Below are positions 47,039 through 54,547 of a stretch of 64,000 nt of DNA, piece by piece; position 1 is the stretch's first letter, and every line of letters begins with the position of its first letter. The stretch is from an uncultured Tenacibaculum sp. GTDB taxonomy: Bacteria > Bacteroidota > Bacteroidia > Flavobacteriales > Flavobacteriaceae. The notes beneath the pieces were generated by a model. That model made no database searches, was not told the DNA's origin, and saw only the letters and a program-made list of their open reading frames with translations. Location of the stretch: the NCBI RefSeq assembly GCF_947502995.1, contig NZ_CANNBW010000006.1:1-64000 (forward strand). Reading direction: 5' to 3'. The position numbers and the translations under genes were made by a program.

Positions 47039-47071
47039 ATACCGAGTTGTAAAAAAAATAAGCTGAACTGT
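47039..47071. promoter_or_regulatory. Direct repeat upstream of the TonB receptor
   Basis: ATACCGAGTTGT (47039-47050) and, 21 bases on, the weaker AAGCTGAACTGT (47060-47071) resemble the pair at 44750-44782. Both lie 60-93 bases before the receptor start on the minus strand. Confidence 0.45.
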
Positions 47072-47074
47072 TTT

Positions 47075-47983
47075 TTAGAGTACAGGAATATAAATAGTAG
47101 TATTACATTTTTTTTGAGGATGCGTATTAAAGTCGTTATGATAAATATCAAAAGGATCTAATTCACTGTTAATTTTATATCCTTTATTAAAAATCCAAAC
47201 GAAAATACCTTCCCACATGTTAGGAAGTTCATCTATTCCTAATTCAAAATTAGCTTCAATATATTTTCCTGAAGGAATAGTTCGAGTATTTATATCAGAA
47301 GTGTCAATGTTAATTCCATCTAAACTAATACAAGCACTAACTTTTAGCTTATCAGGTTCAGTGATTTTTGGACTATCATGATAAATTGACATAATTTGAT
47401 GTTCCCCATTCATTAAGTTTCTAGGGTAAGCCCACTGGAGCAGTTTTTGAAATGCAGTTCCTAAATTTTCAAAAGGTCCTATATGCGGAATATAAGCTAC
47501 ATCAATATCGTTAATGAAAACAGTATCTATTTTTTTAGCGTTACGATCAATAAATTGTAAATGTTCATTCATATTACAAATGTATTGTTCAAGTTGAGTT
47601 TCTATTTTACCATTCTTGCTCTCTGTTTTGCAAATCTTGCTAAATCTACTCGAGCTGCTTTCTTGAAATTGTTTAGGACTCATCCCGTAAAACTTTTTGA
47701 AGGTTCTAGAGAATGAGGATATTGAACTAAAGCCTGAAGAAAAAGCAATTTCAGAAATACTTTTGTCTGGTTTGTGAAGCAAATAATCAGCAGATTTTTC
47801 AATACGTTTTCTAACAATAAAATTATTAAAAGTCTCGCCTGTTATAGCTTTAAAAATACGATGAAAATGGAAAGGAGAAAAATGAGCTTTAGAGGCTACA
47901 TCTTCTAACAAAAGTTTGGTGCTGCTATTTTCCTCTATGTATTGAATAGCTTTATAAATTCTTACCGCAATATCGTTATTCAT
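47075..47983 (-). CDS. AraC-family regulator with GyrI-like effector domain
   Basis: This 302-residue protein has an N-terminal AraC double HTH (1-110, VASKAHFSPFHFHRIFKAITG and ISEIAFSSGFSSISSFSRTFK) and a C-terminal GyrI-like ligand-binding domain (about 150-302, DVAYIPHIGPFENLGTAFQKL). The family responds to small molecules or drugs. It lies next to the TonB receptor and divergent from pdxH, with only a short shared upstream region. Confidence 0.9.
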   Translation of the reverse strand: MNNDIAVRIYKAIQYIEENSSTKLLLEDVASKAHFSPFHFHRIFKAITGETFNNFIVRKRIEKSADYLLHKPDKSISEIAFSSGFSSISSFSRTFKKFYGMSPKQFQESSSSRFSKICKTESKNGKIETQLEQYICNMNEHLQFIDRNAKKIDTVFINDIDVAYIPHIGPFENLGTAFQKLLQWAYPRNLMNGEHQIMSIYHDSPKITEPDKLKVSACISLDGINIDTSDINTRTIPSGKYIEANFELGIDELPNMWEGIFVWIFNKGYKINSELDPFDIYHNDFNTHPQKKCNTTIYIPVL

Positions 47984-48069
47984 ACCTTTTGTTTTCAGAT
48001 CAACAAATGTATACTATTTATAAAGAACTCGTATTTATATTGTATTTTTACAAAGCTAAAAAAATACAA

Positions 48070-48717
48070 ATGTCACAAGATTTAAGCGATTACAGAAAGT
48101 CGTATGAGAAATCAGAATTGTTAGAATCTAATTGTCCAGAAAACCCTATAGAATTGTTTAGAGATTGGTTTTTAGTAGCAAATGATTCTGAATTAGTAGA
48201 TGAAGCTAATGCAATGAGTATTGCGTCAATCGGTTTAGATGGTTTTCCAAAAACTAGAGTTGTTCTATTAAAAAAATATACACACGAAGGTTTTATTTTT
48301 TATACCAATTATAATTCTGAAAAAGGAAAGGCAATAGCAGAAAATGGAAGTGTTTGTTTGTCGTTTTTTTGGGCAGGATTAGAGCGACAAATTATCATAA
48401 AAGGAACAGCAGAAAAAATCGCAGAGAACTTATCTGATGGATATTTTGAGTCTAGACCAGATGGAAGTAAGTTAGGAGCTTGGGCGTCTAATCAGAGTGA
48501 AGTAGTTGCAGATAGAAAAGTGTTGTCAGATAATCTTGCTGAATTTGAGGAGAAGTTTAAAAACAAAGAAATACCAAGGCCAGATCATTGGGGAGGTTTT
48601 ATCGTGAAGCCAATTTCAATAGAGTTTTGGCAAGGACGTCCTAACAGACTTCACGATAGAATTCGTTACGAATTACAAAAAGATTTTAACTGGAAGCTTG
48701 AACGTTTAGCTCCGTAA
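48070..48717 (+). CDS. pdxH: Pyridoxamine 5'-phosphate oxidase
   Basis: PdxH oxidises PNP/PMP to pyridoxal phosphate with FMN. The ATG at 48070 gives 215 residues starting MSQDLSDYRKSYEKSELLE, the usual N-terminus. The longer frame from 47989 runs into the divergent promoter region. FMN/PLP-site words are PKTRVVLLKKYTHEGFIFYTN, GSKLGAWASNQS and FWQGRPNRLHDRIRY. The end matches the family (LERLAP). Confidence 0.97.
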   Translation: MSQDLSDYRKSYEKSELLESNCPENPIELFRDWFLVANDSELVDEANAMSIASIGLDGFPKTRVVLLKKYTHEGFIFYTNYNSEKGKAIAENGSVCLSFFWAGLERQIIIKGTAEKIAENLSDGYFESRPDGSKLGAWASNQSEVVADRKVLSDNLAEFEEKFKNKEIPRPDHWGGFIVKPISIEFWQGRPNRLHDRIRYELQKDFNWKLERLAP

Positions 48718-48728
48718 TACTATATTTG
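48698..48728 (+). promoter_or_regulatory. Promoter of the SixA-type gene
   Basis: TTG (48698-48700), a 20-base spacer and TATATTTG (48721-48728) lie just upstream of the ATG at 48748. The -33 part overlaps the end of pdxH. Confidence 0.6.
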
Positions 48729-48747
48729 AACATTCTTTTTTAGTTGA

Positions 48748-49236
48748 ATGAAAACAATTTACATAGTTCGTCATGCTAAATCATCGTGGAAATACACAAG
48801 TGTAAAAGACCACGATAGACCGCTAAAAGAAAGAGGAATTAATGATGCTCATTTAGTTTCTAAATATTTAGCGAAAAATATTCAAAGGCCAGATGTGTTT
48901 ATTTCTAGTAGTGCAAATAGAGCATTACAAACAGGAATAATTTTTTGTGAAAACTTTGGATATCCTATGGCTAATCTGAAAATTAGCAAACAACTCTACA
49001 GTTTTAGTGATGGCTATCTTGTGAAAACAGTAAAAGCATTAGATGATAGCTTTGATAGTGCAATTATTTTTAGTCACGATCATGGTATAAATACTTTTGT
49101 AAATAAGTTTGGAAGTAAGCCTATAGCTCATGTAACTACTTGTGGTGTTGTAGGTATTCAGTTTAAAGAAAAACATTGGAAAAATATTAAAAAAGGAATC
49201 ACAGTTCTTGTTGAGTTTCCTAAATATCATAAATAA
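48748..49236 (+). CDS. SixA-type histidine phosphatase
   Basis: This 162-residue member of the RHG superfamily has the catalytic RHAKSSW near the N-terminus, DRPLKERG, and the second His in FSHDHGINTFV. SixA-like proteins dephosphorylate phosphohistidine, but small members have varied substrates. It is followed 12 bases later by the Ppx/GppA gene, a pairing that is recurrent in flavobacteria as I recall. Confidence 0.88.
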   Translation: MKTIYIVRHAKSSWKYTSVKDHDRPLKERGINDAHLVSKYLAKNIQRPDVFISSSANRALQTGIIFCENFGYPMANLKISKQLYSFSDGYLVKTVKALDDSFDSAIIFSHDHGINTFVNKFGSKPIAHVTTCGVVGIQFKEKHWKNIKKGITVLVEFPKYHK

Positions 49237-49248
49237 AACGAATCACTT

Positions 49249-50142
49249 TTGAAGATAAGGAAATACGCCGCCATTGATATAGGTTCGAATGCAGTAAGAT
49301 TGCTGGTAGCGAATGTAATAGAAGATAAAAAGAAAGAACCTAAATTTAAAAAATCATCTTTAGTAAGAGTTCCTATTCGTTTAGGAGCAGATGCTTTTGT
49401 TGAAGGAAGTATCTCTGATAATAACATCGATCGAATGTTAGATGCCATGAAAGCTTTTAAATTATTAATGAAAGTTCATGGTGTTGAAAAATATAAAGCG
49501 TGTGCAACTTCAGCAATGCGAGAAGCTTCTAATAGTGAAGAAATAGTTGAAAAGATTTTTAGAAAAACAGGTATTGAAATAGATGTAATTAATGGAGCTA
49601 AAGAAGCTGCAATTATCTCTTCAACAGATTTAAAACATCTAATAAATTCTGATGAAACTTATTTATATGTAGATGTTGGTGGGGGTAGTACTGAGCTTAC
49701 TATTTTCTCTGAAGGAAAAATTATTAATTCCAAATCATTTAAAATAGGTACTGTTCGTTTAATAAACAATTCAAAAGAAAAAAATAAAAAGATTTTTGGT
49801 AAGGTAGAAGAATGGATTACAAAGCATACTAAAGATTATAAAAGAATTTCTTTAATAGGTTCTGGTGGAAATATCAATAAGATTTTTAAAATGTCCGGTT
49901 TAGATGCTGGCCGACCAATCTCATACATTTATTTAAATGCACAATTTGAATACTTAAAAAAGATGACTTATGAGGAAAGAATCTCTGAATTAAGTTTGAA
50001 TCCCGATCGTGCAGATGTAATCGTACCAGCTACAAAAATTTATCTTTCTGCAATGAAATGGAGTGGGGCAAGAAGAATTTTTGTGCCAAAAATAGGGCTC
50101 TCAGATGGTATAGTTAAGAGTTTGTATTTTAATAAGTTGTAA
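49249..50142 (+). CDS. Ppx/GppA-family phosphatase, short form
   Basis: This 297-residue actin-fold phosphatase has AAIDIGSNAVRLL at the start, CATSAMREASNSEEIV, and the second phosphate loop YVDVGGGSTELT. It hydrolyses polyphosphate or pppGpp in known members. It lacks the C-terminal HD-like domain of E. coli Ppx. Translation seems to begin at TTG (49249), since the conserved N-terminus follows directly. Confidence 0.9.
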   Translation: MKIRKYAAIDIGSNAVRLLVANVIEDKKKEPKFKKSSLVRVPIRLGADAFVEGSISDNNIDRMLDAMKAFKLLMKVHGVEKYKACATSAMREASNSEEIVEKIFRKTGIEIDVINGAKEAAIISSTDLKHLINSDETYLYVDVGGGSTELTIFSEGKIINSKSFKIGTVRLINNSKEKNKKIFGKVEEWITKHTKDYKRISLIGSGGNINKIFKMSGLDAGRPISYIYLNAQFEYLKKMTYEERISELSLNPDRADVIVPATKIYLSAMKWSGARRIFVPKIGLSDGIVKSLYFNKL

Positions 50143-50180
50143 TTTTATTTAACAAGTCTTTAACAGTTCGTAAATTTGTT

Positions 50181-50188
50181 TATATTTG
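50181..50188 (+). promoter_or_regulatory. -7 box upstream of the OmpA-repeat gene
   Basis: TATATTTG is an exact match to the Bacteroidota -7 consensus, 74 bases before the start codon. The -33 region (around 50158, CTTT) is weak. Confidence 0.45.
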
Positions 50189-50261
50189 TTAAGCATGTGA
50201 CTTTTCCCCCGAAATAGTGTCACAAAAATGCTAAGTAATCAAAAAACAAATTTTATCCATT

Positions 50262-52349
50262 ATGAAAAGACTTATGTTATCTGGTGCTTTAATAGCAATC
50301 GGATTTACGGTATCTGCTCAGGATCTACCAACGAATGCAGAACCAGGGAAGTGTTACGTAAGATGTAAAACTCCTGAAGTTTGGAAAAACGAAGATGTAA
50401 CAATTGAAGTAGCGCCTGCTTACAAAAGAATTGTTACTTATCCAGCAAAGTATAAAACTGTTACAGAACGAGTACTCGTAGATGAAGGAGGGGAGAGATT
50501 AGTAGTTGTTCCAGCTAGATACGAAACGCAAAACTTTACTGTAGTTACTAAAGAAGCATCTAAGCGTTTAGAAAAAACGTTAGGTAGGCCTTCTGTTGAA
50601 AATGTTTCTGTAGTTACAAAAGAAGCTTCAAAGCGTTTGGAAGTTATTCCTGCAAAATATGAAATGCGTGATGTTGTAGTAACAGTTAAAGAAGGATACA
50701 AGAGATTAATTAATGTACCAGCTAAGTTTGAAACTCGTGATGAGGTAATAACTGTAAAAGAAGCTAGTCAGCGTTTAGTTGTTGTTCCAGCAAAAATGAA
50801 AACCATTACAGAAGAAGTTGTTGTTAAGGAAGCTAGTAAGCGTTTGGTAACAGTTCCTGCAAAGTATGAAATGCGCGATGTTGTAGTAACTGTTAAAGAA
50901 GCTTCTAAAAGAGTAGAAGTAGTGCCTGCTCAATATGAAATGCGTGATGTTACTGTTGTTGTAAAAGAAGCGAGTAAACGATTAGAAGTTCTTCCTGCTA
51001 CTTTTGGAAAAGAAGTAGTTTCTTACAAGAAAAGAGAATATGGTAATAAATTAAGAGTTGTTCCAGCTTCATTTTCTAAGGATAGCGAAGTTATCGAGGT
51101 AAGAGCAAAATCAGCAAAATGGCAAATGAGTGAAAGAGCGCCAGACTGTACTTCATCAGATCCTAACGATTGTCGTTATTGGTGTTATAAAGAAGTGCCA
51201 GCTCAGTTTACTACAGTTGATAAAACTGTTTTGTCTGCAGATGCTTCGGTTGTTACAACAGCAACATGTAATGATGCTACAACTCCAGGAGGTTGTGGAA
51301 ATGCAACTTATGTAAAAAGAGTAATGAAAACTCCACCAACTACAAGAACTATTGATATTCCAGAAGTAACAAAAGTAGTTAAGAAACGAGTAATGGTAAC
51401 TCCACCAAGTACCAGGGAAATTGATATTCCTGCTGTAACAAAAGTAGTTAAGAAGCGAGTAATGGTAACTCCACCAACAACAAGAGAAATTGAAATTCCT
51501 GAAGTTAGAGAAACGATAAAGAAAACAGTTGTTGATGTACCAGCGTCAAAAAGAATTGTAGATATCCCTGCTGTAACAAAAGTGGTTAAGAAAACAGTAA
51601 TGGTAACTCCTCCAACTACGAGAGAAGTAGATGTGCCAGCAATTACAAAAGTTGTTAAAAAGCGAGTGATGGTAACTCCACCAACAACAAGAGAAATTGA
51701 TATTCCTGAAGTAAGAACTACAGTAAAGAAAACTATCCCTGCTGTTCAAGGTACAAGAGAGATCGAAATTCCAGAGGTAACTGCTACATTAAAAAGAACT
51801 GTAATGGCTACGCCTCCATCTACTAGAACAGTAAAAATTGATGAGAAATATGCAACAATTAAGAAAACTGTTTTAGAAAAAGATGCTTATTCTGAAGAAA
51901 AATCAGTAAGTGCTAAATATAAAACAGTAACAAAAGAAGTTTTAGTTTCTAAAGGAGGATTAACAACTTGGAGAGAAGTTGAATGTAAATTAGTAAATAA
52001 TACTCCATTACCAATTAATTGGAATTTAGGAAGTGCGACTTTAACATCTGGAGCTAAAAGAATTATCGATGCACGTTTATTACCGATCTTAAAAGATGGT
52101 GTAGCAGTAGCTATTGAATCTCATACAGATGCTAGAGGATCAAAAACAAGTAATCAATCTTTATCAGAAAGAAGAGCACAAGCAGTAGTGAATTATTTAG
52201 TTTCTAAAGGAATTAATCCAAGTAAATTAACAGCTAATGGTTATGGAGAAGCTAGATTAACAAACAGATGTAAAGATGGAGTTTCTTGTACAGAACGTGA
52301 GCATGCAGCAAACAGAAGAACAACTTTTAGAGTTATTGATCAGAAATAA
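50262..52349 (+). CDS. OmpA-family protein with two kinds of tandem repeats
   Basis: The 695-residue product has a signal peptide (1-20, ending VSAQ). Region A (about 45-290) has about eight copies of a 24-residue unit with VKEASKRLEVVPAKYEMRD. A Cys-containing insert (about 290-350, CTSSDPNDCRYWC) is followed by region B (about 350-540), which repeats TPPTTREIDIPEVTKVVKK. A C-terminal OmpA peptidoglycan-binding domain (about 580-690) has IESHTDARGSKTSNQSLSERR. It is anchored to the cell wall; the repeats may form an elongated beta structure. A terminator follows. Confidence 0.88.
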   Translation: MKRLMLSGALIAIGFTVSAQDLPTNAEPGKCYVRCKTPEVWKNEDVTIEVAPAYKRIVTYPAKYKTVTERVLVDEGGERLVVVPARYETQNFTVVTKEASKRLEKTLGRPSVENVSVVTKEASKRLEVIPAKYEMRDVVVTVKEGYKRLINVPAKFETRDEVITVKEASQRLVVVPAKMKTITEEVVVKEASKRLVTVPAKYEMRDVVVTVKEASKRVEVVPAQYEMRDVTVVVKEASKRLEVLPATFGKEVVSYKKREYGNKLRVVPASFSKDSEVIEVRAKSAKWQMSERAPDCTSSDPNDCRYWCYKEVPAQFTTVDKTVLSADASVVTTATCNDATTPGGCGNATYVKRVMKTPPTTRTIDIPEVTKVVKKRVMVTPPSTREIDIPAVTKVVKKRVMVTPPTTREIEIPEVRETIKKTVVDVPASKRIVDIPAVTKVVKKTVMVTPPTTREVDVPAITKVVKKRVMVTPPTTREIDIPEVRTTVKKTIPAVQGTREIEIPEVTATLKRTVMATPPSTRTVKIDEKYATIKKTVLEKDAYSEEKSVSAKYKTVTKEVLVSKGGLTTWREVECKLVNNTPLPINWNLGSATLTSGAKRIIDARLLPILKDGVAVAIESHTDARGSKTSNQSLSERRAQAVVNYLVSKGINPSKLTANGYGEARLTNRCKDGVSCTEREHAANRRTTFRVIDQK

Positions 52350-52386
52350 TCAATAGGTCTAACATAAATATCTAACAAAAATCAAG

Positions 52387-52416
52387 AAAAGTCCGAGTGA
52401 AAGCTCGGGCTTTTTA
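52387..52416 (+). terminator. Terminator of the OmpA-repeat gene
   Basis: AAAGTCCGAG pairs with CTCGGGCTTT (one G-T pair) around TGAAAG, followed by T residues. Confidence 0.88.
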
Positions 52417-52496
52417 ATTTTATATGATTTCTAGATAAGTTTTATTTTGAGTTTTTTAGACAAGTTTTAAAATGATAATGTTTGTAAGTTTGAGAT

Positions 52497-53327
52497 ATGG
52501 ATGAGCATAGAATTAAATATATACAATGCGGAGATTTACAAATAGCAGCGTCGTGTGAAACGAATTGTGAACGGAAAACAGAAGTTTATCACCCAAGTAC
52601 TTTGTTGTTGTATACGCAAAAAGGGAATTTGCATATTACAACAAAAGATCAATCTTATATAATTGCATCAGGTGAATATGCGGTATTAAAAAAATATACA
52701 GAAGCTACGATGTTTAAAACTTGGTCTGAAGAAGAAGGAGAAGCGAAAACATATGGATTTGGTTTAACTAATGAATTCTTAGAACGTGTAATTTCTGAAA
52801 TATCATTACCGAATAAAAAGAGTTTGTCAGAAAGCTTTTTCAAGTTAAAAGCAACTAAGAAACTCGATGCTTTAATGAAGTCGATAATTCTACATGTAGA
52901 TACAAATGATGAGTTGGATAAAAAAATAGTAGAACAGAAAACATTAGAAGCTTTAAAAGCATTGGCAGAAGCAGATGTTAAAATATTAGAAATTTTTCAT
53001 GAGTTTTCAATAAAGCAACAAGGAGATTTAGAAAAGTTAATGAAACATAATTTTTTATATAAAATTCCTTTAAAAGTTTTAGCAGTCCAATCAGGAAGAA
53101 GTTTGTCTACATTCAATAGAGATTTTAAAAAGTTGTTCAATGATACACCTCATAATTGGATTAAAAAACAAAGACTTTACTTTGCAAAAAAGATGATGGA
53201 AGAACATAAAATGAGACCTTCCCATGTGTATCTAGAATCTGGATTTGAAGATTTAGCTCATTTTAGTAAAGCCTTTAAAAAACAGTTTGATACAACTCCA
53301 AGAGATTTTTATAAGTCGATTCTTTAA
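52497..53327 (+). CDS. AraC-family transcriptional regulator
   Basis: This 276-residue regulator has a cupin-like N-terminal sensing domain (about 10-100) and a C-terminal AraC HTH (about 180-275: LKVLAVQSGRSLSTFNRDFKKLF and PSHVYLESGFEDLAHFSKAFKKQF). It stands directly upstream of, and co-directional with, the molybdenum hydroxylase operon starting at 53441. It may regulate that operon or respond to its substrate, which is inference from position. Confidence 0.88.
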   Translation: MDEHRIKYIQCGDLQIAASCETNCERKTEVYHPSTLLLYTQKGNLHITTKDQSYIIASGEYAVLKKYTEATMFKTWSEEEGEAKTYGFGLTNEFLERVISEISLPNKKSLSESFFKLKATKKLDALMKSIILHVDTNDELDKKIVEQKTLEALKALAEADVKILEIFHEFSIKQQGDLEKLMKHNFLYKIPLKVLAVQSGRSLSTFNRDFKKLFNDTPHNWIKKQRLYFAKKMMEEHKMRPSHVYLESGFEDLAHFSKAFKKQFDTTPRDFYKSIL

Positions 53328-53440
53328 TTTGACTTTTTTATACAACTAATTAAAAATCAAATTGTTTAACTTTATAGGAGTTTGTTTTTTTCCTAAAAAG
53401 AAGTGAATCAATATCATTACTAACTAAACCTTATAACTTT

Positions 53441-54058
53441 ATGAACAAAAGAATATTACTTTCTTTGTTGGTGTACTTACTTGTTTTGTTTGTGCTTTAT
53501 CCTAAAAGTAAAACCAGCGAGATTTATTTACCTGTAAAAGAAAAAACAGTAACAGAAGATTCAGATAAAAATTTTCATTTAATGATGGATGTGTTAACAC
53601 ATAAACGATGTGTGAATTGTCATCCTAATGATAATATTCCTAAACAAGGAGAAGATAGTCATCCACATTATTTCGGAATGTCAAGGGGAGAGAATAATTT
53701 AGGTTACGATGCTACAAAATGTACTACGTGTCATCAATCAGAAAATAATGATTATTCCGGTGTGCCAGGAGCTCCTGAATGGAGTTTAGCACTAGCTTCC
53801 ATGAAATGGGAAGGATTAGATAGATATGAAATAGCTGAATCAATGTTAGACCCTAAAAGGAATGGAGGAAGAACCACAGATGAAACAATGCATCATTTAA
53901 CAGAGCATGAGTTGGTTTTGTGGGCTTGGAATCCAGGAGTAAATGCAAATGGAGAGCCAAGAGAAAAACCACCTGTTTCTAAAGAAAAATACATTAAAGC
54001 TGTAAAACAATGGTTTGAAGATGGTGCAGTAATACCAGAAAACCCTAGTAAAAAGTAA
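53441..54058 (+). CDS. Di-heme cytochrome c, molybdenum hydroxylase partner
   Basis: This 205-residue protein has an N-terminal membrane anchor or signal (ILLSLLVYLLVLFVLYP) and two CxxCH heme sites, CVNCH (about residue 60) and CTTCH (about residue 95). The GxxxHxMxR-type surroundings match the isoquinoline 1-oxidoreductase-associated cytochromes. It is likely to take electrons from the iron-sulfur subunit encoded 5 bases downstream and pass them to the respiratory chain. Confidence 0.88.
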   Translation: MNKRILLSLLVYLLVLFVLYPKSKTSEIYLPVKEKTVTEDSDKNFHLMMDVLTHKRCVNCHPNDNIPKQGEDSHPHYFGMSRGENNLGYDATKCTTCHQSENNDYSGVPGAPEWSLALASMKWEGLDRYEIAESMLDPKRNGGRTTDETMHHLTEHELVLWAWNPGVNANGEPREKPPVSKEKYIKAVKQWFEDGAVIPENPSKK

Positions 54059-54063
54059 AACGT

Positions 54064-54543
54064 ATGAAAAAAATTTCTTTTACAATAAATGATAAACCTG
54101 TTGAGGTTGAAATTTTAGATGAAAATACACCTTTGCTTTGGGTAGTTCGAGATAATTTGAATTTAAAAGGAACAAAATTTGGCTGTGGGAAAGCAGCTTG
54201 TGGGGCTTGTACTTTACATGTTGATGGCGAAGCTGTAAGGTCGTGTTCTTTTGCGGTAAAATATGTGCAAGGGAAAAAAGTAACAACTATTGAAGGTTTA
54301 GGAACTCCTGAAACCCCTCATCCAGTTCAAGAAGCTTGGATTCAAGAGGTTGTTCCTCAGTGTGGTTATTGTCAACCAGGTTTTATGATGGCGACAGCAG
54401 CTTTGTTAGAAAAGAATGCGAGTCCAACTGATGAAGATATCGACAATAATATTATCAATATATGTAGATGTGGAACTTATTATAGAATGCGAAAAGCAAT
54501 TCATAAAGCAGCAGCATTAAAGAATAAATCTCTAAATATTTAA
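54064..54543 (+). CDS. (2Fe-2S) subunit of a molybdenum hydroxylase
   Basis: This 159-residue protein has two [2Fe-2S] sites: the plant-ferredoxin type FGCGKAACGACTLHVDGEAV (Cys about 40-60) and the C-terminal helical type QCGYCQPGFMM with ICRCGTYYRM. It matches the IorA-type small subunit of two-subunit molybdenum hydroxylases, and electrons flow through it to the cytochrome. It is sandwiched between the cytochrome and the catalytic subunit. Confidence 0.95.
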   Translation: MKKISFTINDKPVEVEILDENTPLLWVVRDNLNLKGTKFGCGKAACGACTLHVDGEAVRSCSFAVKYVQGKKVTTIEGLGTPETPHPVQEAWIQEVVPQCGYCQPGFMMATAALLEKNASPTDEDIDNNIINICRCGTYYRMRKAIHKAAALKNKSLNI

Positions 54544-54547
54544 GATC

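Noticed and set aside
50400..51900. Regular DNA repeats suggesting a CRISPR array
   Set aside because: They are in frame, encode protein repeats of an OmpA-family gene, and lack constant repeats with unique spacers.
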